Shown piece by piece: positions 44,070 to 53,557 of a stretch of 64,000 bases of DNA. Origin of the DNA: Virgibacillus ihumii (GTDB lineage: Bacteria; Bacillota; Bacilli; Bacillales; Amphibacillaceae); NCBI RefSeq assembly GCF_902726655.1, contig NZ_CACVAN010000001.1, positions 2,108,001-2,172,000 of the forward strand, read 5' to 3'. The position numbers and the translations under genes were made by a program. Numbering within the stretch: position 1 is the first letter of the stretch; each line of letters opens with the position of its first letter. Below the pieces are notes generated by a model. The model ran no database searches. It had not been told where the DNA came from and worked only from the letters and a program-made list of their open reading frames with translations.

Positions 44070-45086
44070 TTACTTCCAACCTTTCAGTTCATCTTGAACA
44101 AAATCTAGTGTTAAAAGTTTGTCCTTAATCTGTTCGATATTTAACCGCTTAGTATTGTGTGAATTATATTCCTGATCTGAGGATAAATTTTCATCCCCTT
44201 CAACAAAATACTTATCATAGTTTAAATCTCTTTTATCAGCTGGCACCCGGTAAAAATAGTCCATATCATGAGCAGCTACATTTTCCTCTTTAGTAAGCAA
44301 TGTTTCATATAGCTTTTCACCATGACGGGTTCCTATAACGCGTATTTCATTTTCTGCATTAAAAAGTTCTTTAACAGCCTGTGCAAGATCACCAATGGTT
44401 GATGCAGGTGCTTTTTGAACCATAATATCACCTGCTTCAGCATTTTGGAATGCAAAAACCACAAGTTCTACAGCATCCTCTAAGCTCATCAGAAACCTTG
44501 TCATATTAGGATCTGTTACTGTCAATGGCTTCCCGCTTTTAATTTGTTCGATAAACAATGGAATGACAGATCCCCTAGACGCCATTACATTTCCATAGCG
44601 AGTGCCACAAATTAACGTTCTATCCGGGTCAACTGTTTTTGACTTGGCAACAAAGACTTTTTCCATCATTGCTTTAGATATTCCCATTGCATTAATTGGA
44701 TAGGCAGCTTTATCTGTAGATAAGCAAATTACTTTTTTGACCCCTCTTGAAATTGCACCGGTCAGAACATTGTCAGTTCCCTCTACATTTGTTTTTACAG
44801 CTTCCAATGGGAAGAACTCACAGGAAGGGACTTGTTTAAGTGCTGCGGCGTGGAACACATAGTCTACATCATACATCGCGTCTTTAACACTACTTAAATC
44901 ACGTACATCTCCAAGATAGAATTTAAGTTTTTCATTTCTATAAAATTTACGCATATCATCCTGTTTCTTTTCATCACGTGAAAATATGCGAATCTCTTTT
45001 ATATCCGTATCTAAAAATCTTTTCATTACTGCATTCCCAAATGAACCGGTACCCCCGGTTATGAGTAACGTTTTATCCTTGAACAT
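44070..45086 (-). CDS. capE: UDP-GlcNAc 4,6-dehydratase/5-epimerase (CapE/FnlA)
   Basis: A 338-residue extended SDR of the FlaA1/CapE group. The NAD site is LLITGGTGSFGNAVMKRFLD and the catalytic centre has NAMGISKAMMEKV, with Met in place of the usual Tyr as in CapE and FlaA1. It starts the UDP-L-FucNAc pathway from UDP-GlcNAc by dehydration and C5 inversion. It is followed at once by capF. FnlA, WbjB and CapE are names for the same step. Thirteen bases separate it from the GT4 gene upstream. Confidence 0.93.
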   Translation of the reverse strand: MFKDKTLLITGGTGSFGNAVMKRFLDTDIKEIRIFSRDEKKQDDMRKFYRNEKLKFYLGDVRDLSSVKDAMYDVDYVFHAAALKQVPSCEFFPLEAVKTNVEGTDNVLTGAISRGVKKVICLSTDKAAYPINAMGISKAMMEKVFVAKSKTVDPDRTLICGTRYGNVMASRGSVIPLFIEQIKSGKPLTVTDPNMTRFLMSLEDAVELVVFAFQNAEAGDIMVQKAPASTIGDLAQAVKELFNAENEIRVIGTRHGEKLYETLLTKEENVAAHDMDYFYRVPADKRDLNYDKYFVEGDENLSSDQEYNSHNTKRLNIEQIKDKLLTLDFVQDELKGWK

Positions 45087-45099
45087 TTTATCCCTCTAT

Positions 45100-46311
45100 C
45101 TATTGAAAAAATTTGTCCATTTTGTTAAGTAAATAGTCTTTATCAAAATTTTCTTCGTAATACAAACGGGCTCTTTCTCCCATCAGGTTTCTTTCATTTT
45201 CAGTCAGATGCATTAATTTTACAATTGAGTTTACGAGTTTATTCTCATTACCAGTTTCTGTACAAAAACCTGCCTGTGATGTGTTAATTAACTTTTTACT
45301 CTCGCCACCCGCTGAAGCAACTATTGGAATGCCACATGCCAAGTAAGATTGAAGTTTAGCAGGTATCGTCATATTAAAAAGCTCTTTATTCGCAAAACTT
45401 AAAAAAGCTGCATCACAACTACTTATATAATATGGTATTTCTTCCGGAGGTTGTCGATCTATAAAATTGAACATGTCATCCACTTTGTTTTGATATATAA
45501 TCTCTTTAAGCGTCTCCCTAAACCTACCATCGCCTATAATATTAAAACAAATCATGTTACCGTACCCTTCAGATTTTAGAATACTGGCAACCCTCGGCAA
45601 TAAATCTAGCCCCTGTGCTTGTCCAATATTTCCAGTGAACACTATATTAAAACGACCATCATGTGGAATCTCAGTTTTATTAGCTTCCTTAATCGGTTCG
45701 TAGAAACTCTCAGCATATTGCGGCCAATTTTCAACTCTTGCCTCATTAACCCCACGCTTTACAATAGCTTTAACAAAGCTTTCAGAAGTTGTGAATATCT
45801 TGTCACAGTTCTTATAAATATAATCAACCATCTTACCAATCGATCCTATAATATAATTATTCTTAATACCTGTTACAACCTCAACATTTTCAGGCCATAA
45901 ATCTTGCACATATAAATAGCAAGGTATTTTATTTTTTTTTGCATACCAAACTCCCGGCAATGCCTGAGTCATAGGAGAAACTTCAAAAATAAAAACATAA
46001 TCCGCTTTTAGTTTACTAAGCAGTTGCCAAAAAAAACCCGTTACCACAAAGGAAAAGTAATTTAAAGCTAACATAATTGAATTATTACCCCTAGGAATAA
46101 GAGGAATTCTCAAAATATCAATGCCATTAATTTTTTCTCTTCTTTTTTTACGTAATCCATACCCTTTGTAGAATTTACCATGGGGATAATTAGGAATTCC
46201 AGTTAAAACTGTCACCTTGTACCCCTTTTTCACCCACTCAGTGCAAATATCATTAATTCTAAATTGTTCGGGGTAAAAATATTGAGAGATGACTAAAATA
46301 TGTTTGCCCAT
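45100..46311 (-). CDS. Glycosyltransferase family 4 (2), WbuB-like
   Basis: A 403-residue GT-B glycosyltransferase with ILVISQYFYPEQFRINDICT at the N-terminus, VFTGNIGQAQGLDLLPRVAS at the domain border and SYLACGIPIVASAGGESKK in the donor site. The sequence resembles WbuB/WbuC-linked L-fucosamine transferases (FYPEQFRIND start), which usually accompany capE/F/G genes. It likely adds L-FucNAc to the lipid-linked sugar (inference from context). Confidence 0.87.
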   Translation of the reverse strand: MGKHILVISQYFYPEQFRINDICTEWVKKGYKVTVLTGIPNYPHGKFYKGYGLRKKRREKINGIDILRIPLIPRGNNSIMLALNYFSFVVTGFFWQLLSKLKADYVFIFEVSPMTQALPGVWYAKKNKIPCYLYVQDLWPENVEVVTGIKNNYIIGSIGKMVDYIYKNCDKIFTTSESFVKAIVKRGVNEARVENWPQYAESFYEPIKEANKTEIPHDGRFNIVFTGNIGQAQGLDLLPRVASILKSEGYGNMICFNIIGDGRFRETLKEIIYQNKVDDMFNFIDRQPPEEIPYYISSCDAAFLSFANKELFNMTIPAKLQSYLACGIPIVASAGGESKKLINTSQAGFCTETGNENKLVNSIVKLMHLTENERNLMGERARLYYEENFDKDYLLNKMDKFFQ

Positions 46312-46323
46312 TTCAATACCAAC

Positions 46324-47187
46324 CTATCTATTTGTTTCAGTTAATATAATCGAATCTTTTAAATCTCTAACCTGATAATGTGATTTATAAAAGCTTAATT
46401 TCTTATCATAAACCAAATTCCCAAATACCTTATTAATAATTCCGAACCGTTGGCGTATCAAATCCAAAATCGGATTAAACAGTTTAACCAGTTTCATATT
46501 TTTCCCATGCACTTCCGATATCGTTTTAACCATTTCACTTGTTTTTACATATTCCAAGTTCTGTGGAAAAAACATACCACTCTCTTTATTATCAACCATA
46601 AGTCTCAAAAATTCACAAAGGTTGTCGATGTGCAGCATACTCCGCTGATTCTCATAATCAGGAAAAACCGGAAGTTTTTTGGCAGCCATTGCTAATTTCG
46701 GATAATTACCTTTTGATCCCTTACCATAAATCATCGGGGGTCTAAGAATGGTCACTTTAAACGTATCATCATTTAAAGGTTCAATGCCTTTTTCAGCTTG
46801 AAGTTTACTTTTTCCGTAGAAGTCAAGAGGCGTTGGAATTGTAGCTTTGCCAATAACCCCATTATTTCCACCAGCAGAGCCATAAACGATAATACTGCTC
46901 ATAAATATAAATTGTCCAACACCCTCTGCTTTAGCTTTTTTGGCCACTGCAATCGTCAGATTACGATTTACTTGATAATATTTTTCTTCCATCTTAGGGT
47001 CCTTGGAAACATGAGCAATGCCAGCGACATGAACAACTGCATCGTATTCTGTAAAGTCTTTTTCCTTCCATGTATAATCTCTCAAACTAATTTTATCAAT
47101 TGTATAATTGTTAGGACCTTTTGCCAGCCATGCTTCAAAACTATTACCGACATAACTATTTACACCTGTAATTAATAACCGTTTCAC
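46324..47187 (-). CDS. NAD-dependent sugar-nucleotide epimerase/reductase
   Basis: A 287-residue SDR with LLITGVNSYVGNSFEAWLAK, catalytic YGKSKLQAEK (YxxxK) and the downstream PPMIYGKGSKGNYPKL. It resembles WbpV/WreQ/CapN-type proteins, which reduce UDP-4-keto-6-deoxy-GlcNAc to UDP-D-QuiNAc or epimerise UDP-GlcNAc. With a CapD-type dehydratase and an initiating transferase beside it, UDP-QuiNAc is a reasonable product. GTG start overlapping the stop of the transferase gene (GTGA). Confidence 0.8.
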   Translation of the reverse strand: MKRLLITGVNSYVGNSFEAWLAKGPNNYTIDKISLRDYTWKEKDFTEYDAVVHVAGIAHVSKDPKMEEKYYQVNRNLTIAVAKKAKAEGVGQFIFMSSIIVYGSAGGNNGVIGKATIPTPLDFYGKSKLQAEKGIEPLNDDTFKVTILRPPMIYGKGSKGNYPKLAMAAKKLPVFPDYENQRSMLHIDNLCEFLRLMVDNKESGMFFPQNLEYVKTSEMVKTISEVHGKNMKLVKLFNPILDLIRQRFGIINKVFGNLVYDKKLSFYKSHYQVRDLKDSIILTETNR

Positions 47188-47819
47188 TTCGATACAGTCT
47201 CCTTCTCACTTGCTGTCTCCTTTTTTCCCTTTGAACCCGTTCCACCTTCAACGACCCCGTCACTTTTGATCACACTAATAAATGTACCAAAAAAGCACTT
47301 TACATCAAGTTTAAAACTGATATTTTGAACATACTCACCATCTAAGCTGGCTTTCACATCAATTGGAAGTTCATCACGTCCTTTTATTTGTGCCCAACCA
47401 GTCAAACCTGGGAGAATATCGTTTACGCTATATTTATCTCTTTCAGCAATTAAATCGTATTGATTCCATAACGCAGGTCTAGGGCCAATAATGCTCATAT
47501 TGCCGAAAATAATATTCAAAATTTGTGGCAGTTCATCAAGGGATGTTTTTCTCAGAAATTTACCCATCTTGGTAATGTACATTTCGGGATCTCTTAATAA
47601 ATGAGTCGGTGTGTCCTTTGGTGTATCAATTCGCATCGTTCGGAATTTTAGAAGTCTAAAATGTGTCTTATTGATTCCGATTCTTTTTTGTTTGAACAGC
47701 ACCGGTCCTCTGGAATCAAGTTTGATTCCAATCACAAGAATCAAGAATACAGGTGATAACACAATCAACCCAAATAAAGACAGAATAATATCAATAAAAC
47801 GTTTTATTTTTAAATACAT
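47184..47819 (-). CDS. Undecaprenyl-phosphate phosphoglycosyl transferase, short form
   Basis: A 211-residue monotopic phosphoglycosyl transferase that starts repeat-unit synthesis by moving a sugar-1-phosphate to undecaprenyl phosphate. It has the membrane-inserted helix FIDIILSLFGLIVLSPVFLI, the motif SRGPVLFKQKRIGINKTHF, the catalytic pair in LRKTSLDELPQILNIIFGN and IIGPRPALWNQYD. AGGGAG is upstream. The C-terminal tail (VVEGGTGSKGKKETASEKE) is extended and Lys/Glu-rich. A second, long initiating transferase is encoded at 56284, so two glycans or two primers are possible. Confidence 0.9.
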   Translation of the reverse strand: MYLKIKRFIDIILSLFGLIVLSPVFLILVIGIKLDSRGPVLFKQKRIGINKTHFRLLKFRTMRIDTPKDTPTHLLRDPEMYITKMGKFLRKTSLDELPQILNIIFGNMSIIGPRPALWNQYDLIAERDKYSVNDILPGLTGWAQIKGRDELPIDVKASLDGEYVQNISFKLDVKCFFGTFISVIKSDGVVEGGTGSKGKKETASEKETVSK

Positions 47820-48119
47820 ATTACGACGCTCCCTGATACTTAATTGGTTCGAACAAAATAATTTAAAAAACTACTGGCCATATAAGTTTTTTTCAGCAAG
47901 TTGAACTTCTCTTTTTTCATCAAATTGTCTTCCGGCCCAAAATTATTATCAAATGATTATCGATGCAGGTTTATGTTTGCCCGTCACAATTAATAATTAA
48001 ATAGTAGGGTTATCCTACAATTGGTAGCATTGCTTTTTTTACCGGTAAAAAGCGCGTACCAAGATCAACTGCATGAATGATTGCTTTTTAATTATCCTCA
48101 AGTTATTAACCCCATACTA
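47820..48119. other. Intergenic region within the polysaccharide locus
   Basis: About 300 AT-rich bases. TTTTTACCGGTAAAAA (about 48036-48051) is a 16-base palindrome, extended by GC on each side, and could be an operator or RNA hairpin. GTAGG/CCTAC near 48005-48020 forms a weak hairpin. The gap may hold a second promoter for the genes from 47819 downwards, but no boxes are convincing. Confidence 0.4.
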
Positions 48120-49949
48120 TTAAGATCCTTTCACAGCTAACAACGTCTTCTCCGTATAAACAACCTTCATCAATTCATCCTTAAGGTCTTCTCTAGAGTA
48201 CCCTTCAAATCTATCAATTACTTCATCCACTACAAGAAAGTCAACCTCAACCGTTCTCCCAACATAAATCTTCTCAAACACTTCACCAGGCAATACCTCA
48301 TCATCACCAAGAAGTTCCTCGTACATTTTTTCCCCAGGACGTATACCAGTGAATTCAACCTTAATTTCATCTTCTGAGTATCCTGATAGTTTAATAAGAT
48401 TCCGAGCTAAATCAACAATTTTCACCGGCTCACCCATATCAAGCACAAAAATTTCTCCACCTTTCGCAAGTGTCCCAGCCTGAATAACCAATCGTGATGC
48501 TTCCGGAATCGTCATAAAGTAACGTGTCATTTTAGGATCCGTAACCGTAACCGGTCCACCTGCTTCAATTTGCTTCTTAAACCGCGGTATCACACTTCCA
48601 CGACTCCCAAGAACATTTCCGAATCGGACAGCGACAAAATTCGTATTACTTCTGCGTGAAATATCTTGCACAACCATCTCTGCAATACGTTTAGTAGCGC
48701 CCATAACATTCGTAGGATTGACCGCTTTGTCGGTCGAGACCATGACAAATTTTGCTACTCCAAATGTATCAGCTGCTTCAGCAACATTTTTCGTCCCTAT
48801 GATATTATTCTTAACAGCTTCATGCGGATTGTACTCCATCAATGGTACATGCTTATGTGCAGCTGCGTGATAAATAATTGCCGGTTGATGCTGTTCGACT
48901 ATCTCAAACACCCGCTCCCTATCCTGTACATCACCGATAACCGGTACAATTTCTACACCAGCTTGGCCGAATTTTTCACGTAATTCCATTTCAATTGTAT
49001 AAATGCTAAATTCGCCGTGTCCGACCAATACAATTTTTCCTGGGGTGAAACGCATTAGCTGTCTGCACAATTCCGATCCAATTGAACCACCTGCACCTGT
49101 GACCATCACCGTACTATTCGTAACATAATCTGAAATAGCATCGATGTCCAATTCAACCGGTTCACGCCCAAGCAAGTCTTCTACTTCAACATTTTTTAGA
49201 TGGCTGACGGAAATTTTCCCGGTCATCAGATCTTCTATTTTTGGAATCATCTGTACCTGAGCTTTCGTTTTATTGCATTCCATGACAAGTTTATTTAATG
49301 CACCATTTTCTAGTGAAGGAATCGCAATGACGATATGTTCAATGTTTTGTTTTTCAACAATTTCCGGGATGTGTATTGCCCTTCCGAGCACGGGAATACC
49401 GTATACTTGCATACGCTGTTTGCTCAATTCATCATCGACAAATGCGACAGGCAGAAGTTCACTATTATCGAAATTATTTTTCAACTGACGAACAATCATC
49501 GATCCGGCTGATCCAGCCCCGACAATTAATGTACGCTTCTTACCTTTGGAATTCGTGATGTAGCGATCACGGTAAATACGCCAAACAAAACGTGACCCAC
49601 CAATTAGAATAATATGTAATAACCAGGTAACAACAAGCGCACGGCTAAAGACACTGTAATCATTCGTGATATACTGCACAACCCCTGCTGAAATAATGGA
49701 TAGGGTTACTGCTTTGACAATCGCAACCAATTCACCGACACTCGCGTAAGCCCAAACTTTGTTATAAAGTTTATAGACCATTGCATATAAATGATGAAAA
49801 ATAAGCAGGGCTACCGAGCTGATAACAAGTTCCGGCGTATCAAAAACAGGCATGAATGGATAGACAACCCAAGCTGCGACAAAAATCGCCAGACTGACAA
49901 TCAATGAATCCATCACTACAAGTAAGGTCATTCTCGTTTTATAGCTCAT
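48120..49949 (-). CDS. capD: Membrane-bound NDP-sugar 4,6-dehydratase, CapD/PglF/EpsC type
   Basis: A 609-residue protein with four N-terminal membrane segments (to about residue 125), a first Rossmann fold with TLIVGAGSAGSMIVRQLK and a catalytic SDR with MVTGAGGSIGSELCRQL. The active site has NPTNVMGATKRIAEM, with Met at the Tyr position as in PglF/WbpM. The product is UDP-4-keto-6-deoxy-GlcNAc, a precursor of QuiNAc or diamino sugars. Start ATG at 49949 with AAAGGGG 8 bases upstream; a GTG at 49982 overlaps it. Confidence 0.92.
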   Translation of the reverse strand: MSYKTRMTLLVVMDSLIVSLAIFVAAWVVYPFMPVFDTPELVISSVALLIFHHLYAMVYKLYNKVWAYASVGELVAIVKAVTLSIISAGVVQYITNDYSVFSRALVVTWLLHIILIGGSRFVWRIYRDRYITNSKGKKRTLIVGAGSAGSMIVRQLKNNFDNSELLPVAFVDDELSKQRMQVYGIPVLGRAIHIPEIVEKQNIEHIVIAIPSLENGALNKLVMECNKTKAQVQMIPKIEDLMTGKISVSHLKNVEVEDLLGREPVELDIDAISDYVTNSTVMVTGAGGSIGSELCRQLMRFTPGKIVLVGHGEFSIYTIEMELREKFGQAGVEIVPVIGDVQDRERVFEIVEQHQPAIIYHAAAHKHVPLMEYNPHEAVKNNIIGTKNVAEAADTFGVAKFVMVSTDKAVNPTNVMGATKRIAEMVVQDISRRSNTNFVAVRFGNVLGSRGSVIPRFKKQIEAGGPVTVTDPKMTRYFMTIPEASRLVIQAGTLAKGGEIFVLDMGEPVKIVDLARNLIKLSGYSEDEIKVEFTGIRPGEKMYEELLGDDEVLPGEVFEKIYVGRTVEVDFLVVDEVIDRFEGYSREDLKDELMKVVYTEKTLLAVKGS

Positions 49950-50173
49950 TCCACCAACCCCTTTCCTGACTTTTTTCGACACATTTTATTATAGCATCTT
50001 TTTAATAGAGTGAAGTTTAAGATTTTGTTAAATATAACCATACGAACATTACAATACTATAATACTAGATATTTAATTATTTTGGTGACTTTTGTCATTT
50101 TACGTTGTACAAAAACTTGTATAACGTTAAAAAGCGCCGGAAAGACAAATTTTTTCTTCCATACCCGACACTT

Positions 50174-50938
50174 TCAAAATAATCCCAGGAACTTTTTCTT
50201 CTTGATCATTTCCGGTTCCATTCGGTTCACATTTTGCCCGTCAATGAGCAGTTGTGCATTTTCGAGAAACATATAAAATGCTTCATCACCATGGTTTTCA
50301 CGCAGTTTCCGATACCCTTCCTCGAGCATAAATCCGCGGGTTGTCGTATTATGCGCATCTGAAGCAAGAAAATGGGTTAAATTTGCTTCGACAAGCTGAT
50401 TGGAGAATTTCTGGATGTTTTTGCTGAACTTGCCTGCAAGAGATGCAGCAGTTACTTGTGTCAATGCCCCTTTTTGTACGAACTCAAACAGGATGGATGG
50501 ATGCTCAATAATCACTGAATTCCGCTCCGGGTGGACGATAACTGGTGTGTAACCAGCCACCTGCATGTCAAACAGCAACTGTTTCGTATAGCGCGGAACC
50601 TGATTGGACGGAAATTCGACAAATACATATTTAGTGTCATTTAGTGATGCAACTTCACCCTTATGAAGTCCGTCGATCATGTCACCATGAATCCTTGATT
50701 CCTGTCCGGGGATGATCGTCAATGGAATGTCTTCCTGATTCAGGCGCTCGTTCAATTCGTTTGTACCACTGATAATGCCTTGTTTGTAGTTATCATATTT
50801 GCCATTTCGATGATGCGGGGTTGCGACAATCGTTTTAATCCCTTGTTCGGCTGCATTTTCTGCCATTTTCAGACTATCCTCGATTGTTTTTGCCCCGTCA
50901 TCAATCCCAGGTAATATGTGACAATGTATATCAATCAT
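50174..50938 (-). CDS. ywqE: Tyrosine-protein phosphatase CpsB/CapC/YwqE type
   Basis: A 254-residue PHP-fold phosphatase that dephosphorylates the tyrosine kinase of the export machinery. Metal ligands are present: IDIHCHILPGIDDGAK (His-x-His), ATPHHRNG, GQESRIHGD, VIVHPERN and LASDAHNTTTRG. The last two carry the His residues lost in the paralogue at 51342. The ATG at 50938 gives the family-typical start MIDIHCH; ribosome site weak. A TATACT about 30 bases upstream may be a promoter -10 box. The kinase and Wzz-like genes lie upstream at 52009-53449. Confidence 0.9.
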   Translation of the reverse strand: MIDIHCHILPGIDDGAKTIEDSLKMAENAAEQGIKTIVATPHHRNGKYDNYKQGIISGTNELNERLNQEDIPLTIIPGQESRIHGDMIDGLHKGEVASLNDTKYVFVEFPSNQVPRYTKQLLFDMQVAGYTPVIVHPERNSVIIEHPSILFEFVQKGALTQVTAASLAGKFSKNIQKFSNQLVEANLTHFLASDAHNTTTRGFMLEEGYRKLRENHGDEAFYMFLENAQLLIDGQNVNRMEPEMIKKKKFLGLF

Positions 50939-51341
50939 GCTGTTCACGTCCAAATCATTAGATTTATAGAAAAACGCTAATAATTTAGTATAACAAAAAT
51001 CCGGTATGTTTTACAGATTATATTAGAAATCGAAAAAATCCGCTAAAACAGCAATATAACTATTACATACCAAATGCATGGGTAGTTATGTTACAACTAT
51101 ATTATTAAAACATATCAAAACGTTTACATACAACGGTAATTTTGGGTTGCGTTAGAAATCATTTACAATATCCAACATAAAAAAATGACCATGAACTTAC
51201 ATCATTCCCCATCACTTTTGAACCATCGGAATAATAAGTTGCATAGCCATAGATGTTGGATTTTCGATTGGTAGTTTACAATCCTTTTAGAAAACGCATA
51301 ATTTTACTTTTAATAACAGGTTCAGGTTCTTTTTTAATAAT
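50939..51341. other. Intergenic region, no gene seen
   Basis: About 400 very AT-rich bases between the two phosphatase paralogues. A TATACT near 50985 with a weak TGTAAA 17 bases upstream (minus strand) could serve ywqE. Otherwise no ORF, terminator or repeat is evident; it may be the remains of sequence lost when the upstream paralogue decayed. Confidence 0.35.
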
Positions 51342-51860
51342 TCATTCGCCGCTAAACAGTAAATTACTGTTTTCACGAAAATATTTTTCATAATAGTTTC
51401 CCAGCCGTTTGTATGCTTTTTGCAACTGAAATTCACCTTTTCTGGAATCCTGCACATCCGATACAATAAAATGAATCATATTCACGCCAAGCAGTAATTG
51501 AATGAGTTTCTCTGCTTTCCTGCCGTTCTTACCGATCACACCAGCCGCACTCACTTGTACCAATGCTCCCCTCTTTACCATGCGATAAAGATTATTCGGT
51601 TTATCCATAATGTCTTTGTTGCGTTCCACGTTGGAGAATATCGGTGTATACCCGGCCATTTGCATATCATAGATCACTGTACTTATGTATGGCGGCAGGT
51701 GGTTGGATGGCAATTCTATCAGAACATACCCCGCATTTTTCTTCAGTGGTATGATATGCCCCCGTTTTAAGTCATGTACGATATCTTCATAGATTTGAAT
51801 TCCTTGTCCGGCCGATTCATGGAGTGTGTCCTGTCCCTGTACAACATTTGCTTCACTCAT
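51342..51860 (-). CDS. Truncated CpsB/YwqE-like protein without catalytic residues
   Basis: A 172-residue relative of the C-terminal two thirds of YwqE. YVLIELPSNHLPPYISTVIY, YDMQMAGYTPIFSNVERN and RGALVQVSAAGVIGKNGRKA align with the neighbour's blocks, but the N-terminal His-x-His strand is absent. HPERN has become NVERN and SDAHN has become SDVQD, so the metal ligands are lost. A real start exists: ATG at 51860 with AAAGGG 8 bases upstream. The frame is intact over its length. It is either a pseudoenzyme that still binds the kinase or a decaying duplicate. It sits between ywqE and the kinase gene. Confidence 0.75.
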   Translation of the reverse strand: MSEANVVQGQDTLHESAGQGIQIYEDIVHDLKRGHIIPLKKNAGYVLIELPSNHLPPYISTVIYDMQMAGYTPIFSNVERNKDIMDKPNNLYRMVKRGALVQVSAAGVIGKNGRKAEKLIQLLLGVNMIHFIVSDVQDSRKGEFQLQKAYKRLGNYYEKYFRENSNLLFSGE

Positions 51861-51949
51861 ATTCAACACCCTTTCATTAGCCAATTTCCAATTTAAAACA
51901 AATTATAGCACTTAAATACTGATACATAATACCTATAATATATCATAAC

Positions 51950-51979
51950 AAACTTCCTTGCTTAATGGCAAGGAAGTTT
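51950..51979 (-). terminator. Terminator behind the kinase gene
   Basis: AAACTTCCTTGC (51950-51961) and GCAAGGAAGTTT (51968-51979) form a 12-base perfect stem with loop TTAATG, between the kinase stop (52009) and the truncated phosphatase gene. The minus-strand tail is TTTGTTATGAT, so termination may be partial. Confidence 0.65.
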
Positions 51980-52008
51980 TGGTAATATTTTACTAACATT
52001 CGCTGGTA

Positions 52009-52707
52009 CTAGTTTACCCCGTAATAATAATAGTAATTGTTTTTTTTCTTTTCGACATCATTCAGAATGGATCCCAGCAGCTTTGCTTGTGCTGAATCCA
52101 GTACCTCGACTGCCTTTTGTGCGGTTTCGTATTCTGTTTGCTTGCTGCGAACAACAAGCAGTGACCCGTCAGACAGGTTAGCGAGAATCTGCGCATCCGC
52201 CACCGCTAGAACTGGAGGAGTGTCAAACAGGATAATATCATAGGCCGTACTTACCTCATTAATAAATTGTTCCATTTTCTTGGACCCGAGCAGTTCGGAT
52301 GGGTTTGGCGGAATCGGTCCGCATGAAATGACATCCAGGTTTTCCACATCGGTTTCATTGGTTGCCTGTTGAATGGACGCCTCACCTACCAGAAGATTGC
52401 TTAATCCTGTCAGATTATCAAGCCGGAATGTGTAGTGTACAGTTGGTTTACGCATATCGGCATCGACAAGGAGCACCTTTTTGCCTTGCTGTGCATAGAC
52501 TACCGCCAGATTCGCTGCACTGGATGATTTCCCCTCCTCAGGGGCCGATGATGTTATGACGATGGATTTCAGTTCATTATCAACCGATGCATATTGGATG
52601 TTGGTTCGTACTGTCCTAAACTGCTCTGACACTGGTGATTTCGGGTTAAGTTTGGTGATCAGGTGCCGGATTTTACTGTTTTTAGATTGATTCTTTTTGC
52701 GACCCAC
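52009..52707 (-). CDS. ywqD: Bacterial tyrosine kinase CpsD/CapB/YwqD type
   Basis: A 232-residue BY-kinase. Walker A is SSAPEEGKSSSAANLAVVYA, Walker A' is VLLVDADMRKP and Walker B is DIILFDTPPVLAVADA. The C-terminus ends in a tyrosine cluster (NNYYYYYGVN), the autophosphorylation site. It is activated by the Wzz-like adaptor encoded just upstream, whose gene it overlaps by about 26 bases. I prefer the GTG at 52707 (AGGTGG 5 bases upstream) over the GTG at 52716. It controls polymer length and export. Confidence 0.93.
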   Translation of the reverse strand: MGRKKNQSKNSKIRHLITKLNPKSPVSEQFRTVRTNIQYASVDNELKSIVITSSAPEEGKSSSAANLAVVYAQQGKKVLLVDADMRKPTVHYTFRLDNLTGLSNLLVGEASIQQATNETDVENLDVISCGPIPPNPSELLGSKKMEQFINEVSTAYDIILFDTPPVLAVADAQILANLSDGSLLVVRSKQTEYETAQKAVEVLDSAQAKLLGSILNDVEKKKNNYYYYYGVN

Positions 52708-53449
52708 TGAATCCACCTCGCTTTCGCCTGCTTAATGCTGCCGCCTGAAAGTTGTCAGGACGGATATCTTTATCGTCGATGTGCGTAATAATACCCAGTA
52801 CTGGCACATCCAGCTTATCGGCTATATCTTCCTCGGACTTAATCGTATTATCCAGGTATGCAAGCAGAAATGCCAAACCTACTCCAATCATGCCGCCGAG
52901 CACAATTGCAATGGCGATGTTCAGCATCGGTTTTGGACTGATAGGTGCAGGGTTCTCACCCACATCCGCTTTCGATAGAATGCTGACATTGTTCACGTTC
53001 ATAATGTCGGGAATTTTTTTCTGGAAGACACTTACGGTTGTGTTGGCAATTTTTTGCGCCTGATTTGGGTTAGGATCTGTTACCTTTACCGTTACAACTT
53101 GTGATTTTTCAGCGCTGGAAACAGTCAACTTGTTCTGCAGTTGAGCTGCCGAAATATCCAAGTTTAACTCATTTACTACCTCTTCCAGGATTGCCGGACT
53201 TTTAATAATAATATTATACGTATTAATAAGCTGCTGACTAGTTTGTATATCGGTAACACTGTATGGTGTATCCTGTTTCTGCTGACTCTGATTTACAATA
53301 AACTGCGAACTTGCCTCGTAATTCGGAGTAAGGACATAGAATGTAACAATCGCACTGATTAAAGCAGCAGCGACGATTAATGTAATAATAAGTAATATCC
53401 GTTTCTTGATTACCTCAAAGATCTCTTTGAGGGAGATGGTTTCTTCCAT
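52682..53449 (-). CDS. ywqC: Chain-length determinant / kinase adaptor, CapA/YwqC (Wzz) type
   Basis: A 255-residue Wzz-family membrane protein with two membrane helices (about 18-40 and 172-198) around an extracellular domain, and a cytoplasmic tail that activates YwqD. The start MEETISLKEIFEVIKKRILL is typical, and the Pro-rich segment before the second helix is present (NPAPISPKPMLNIAIAI). GGGGG precedes the ATG. In Firmicutes the adaptor and kinase are separate proteins, as here. Confidence 0.92.
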   Translation of the reverse strand: MEETISLKEIFEVIKKRILLIITLIVAAALISAIVTFYVLTPNYEASSQFIVNQSQQKQDTPYSVTDIQTSQQLINTYNIIIKSPAILEEVVNELNLDISAAQLQNKLTVSSAEKSQVVTVKVTDPNPNQAQKIANTTVSVFQKKIPDIMNVNNVSILSKADVGENPAPISPKPMLNIAIAIVLGGMIGVGLAFLLAYLDNTIKSEEDIADKLDVPVLGIITHIDDKDIRPDNFQAAALSRRKRGGFSGSQKESI

Positions 53450-53557
53450 TTGAGTACCCCCGTTTTTCTAAACTACTGCTATAGTATAATTGCAATCTAA
53501 CATACAACGAGAATTATATCATATAATGTCGGGCAGCTGTATAGTTTTTTAGTAATG

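Noticed and set aside
48036-48051. TTTTTACCGGTAAAAA palindrome as an intrinsic terminator
   Set aside because: It has no loop and no following U-run; an operator is possible but no regulator is evident.
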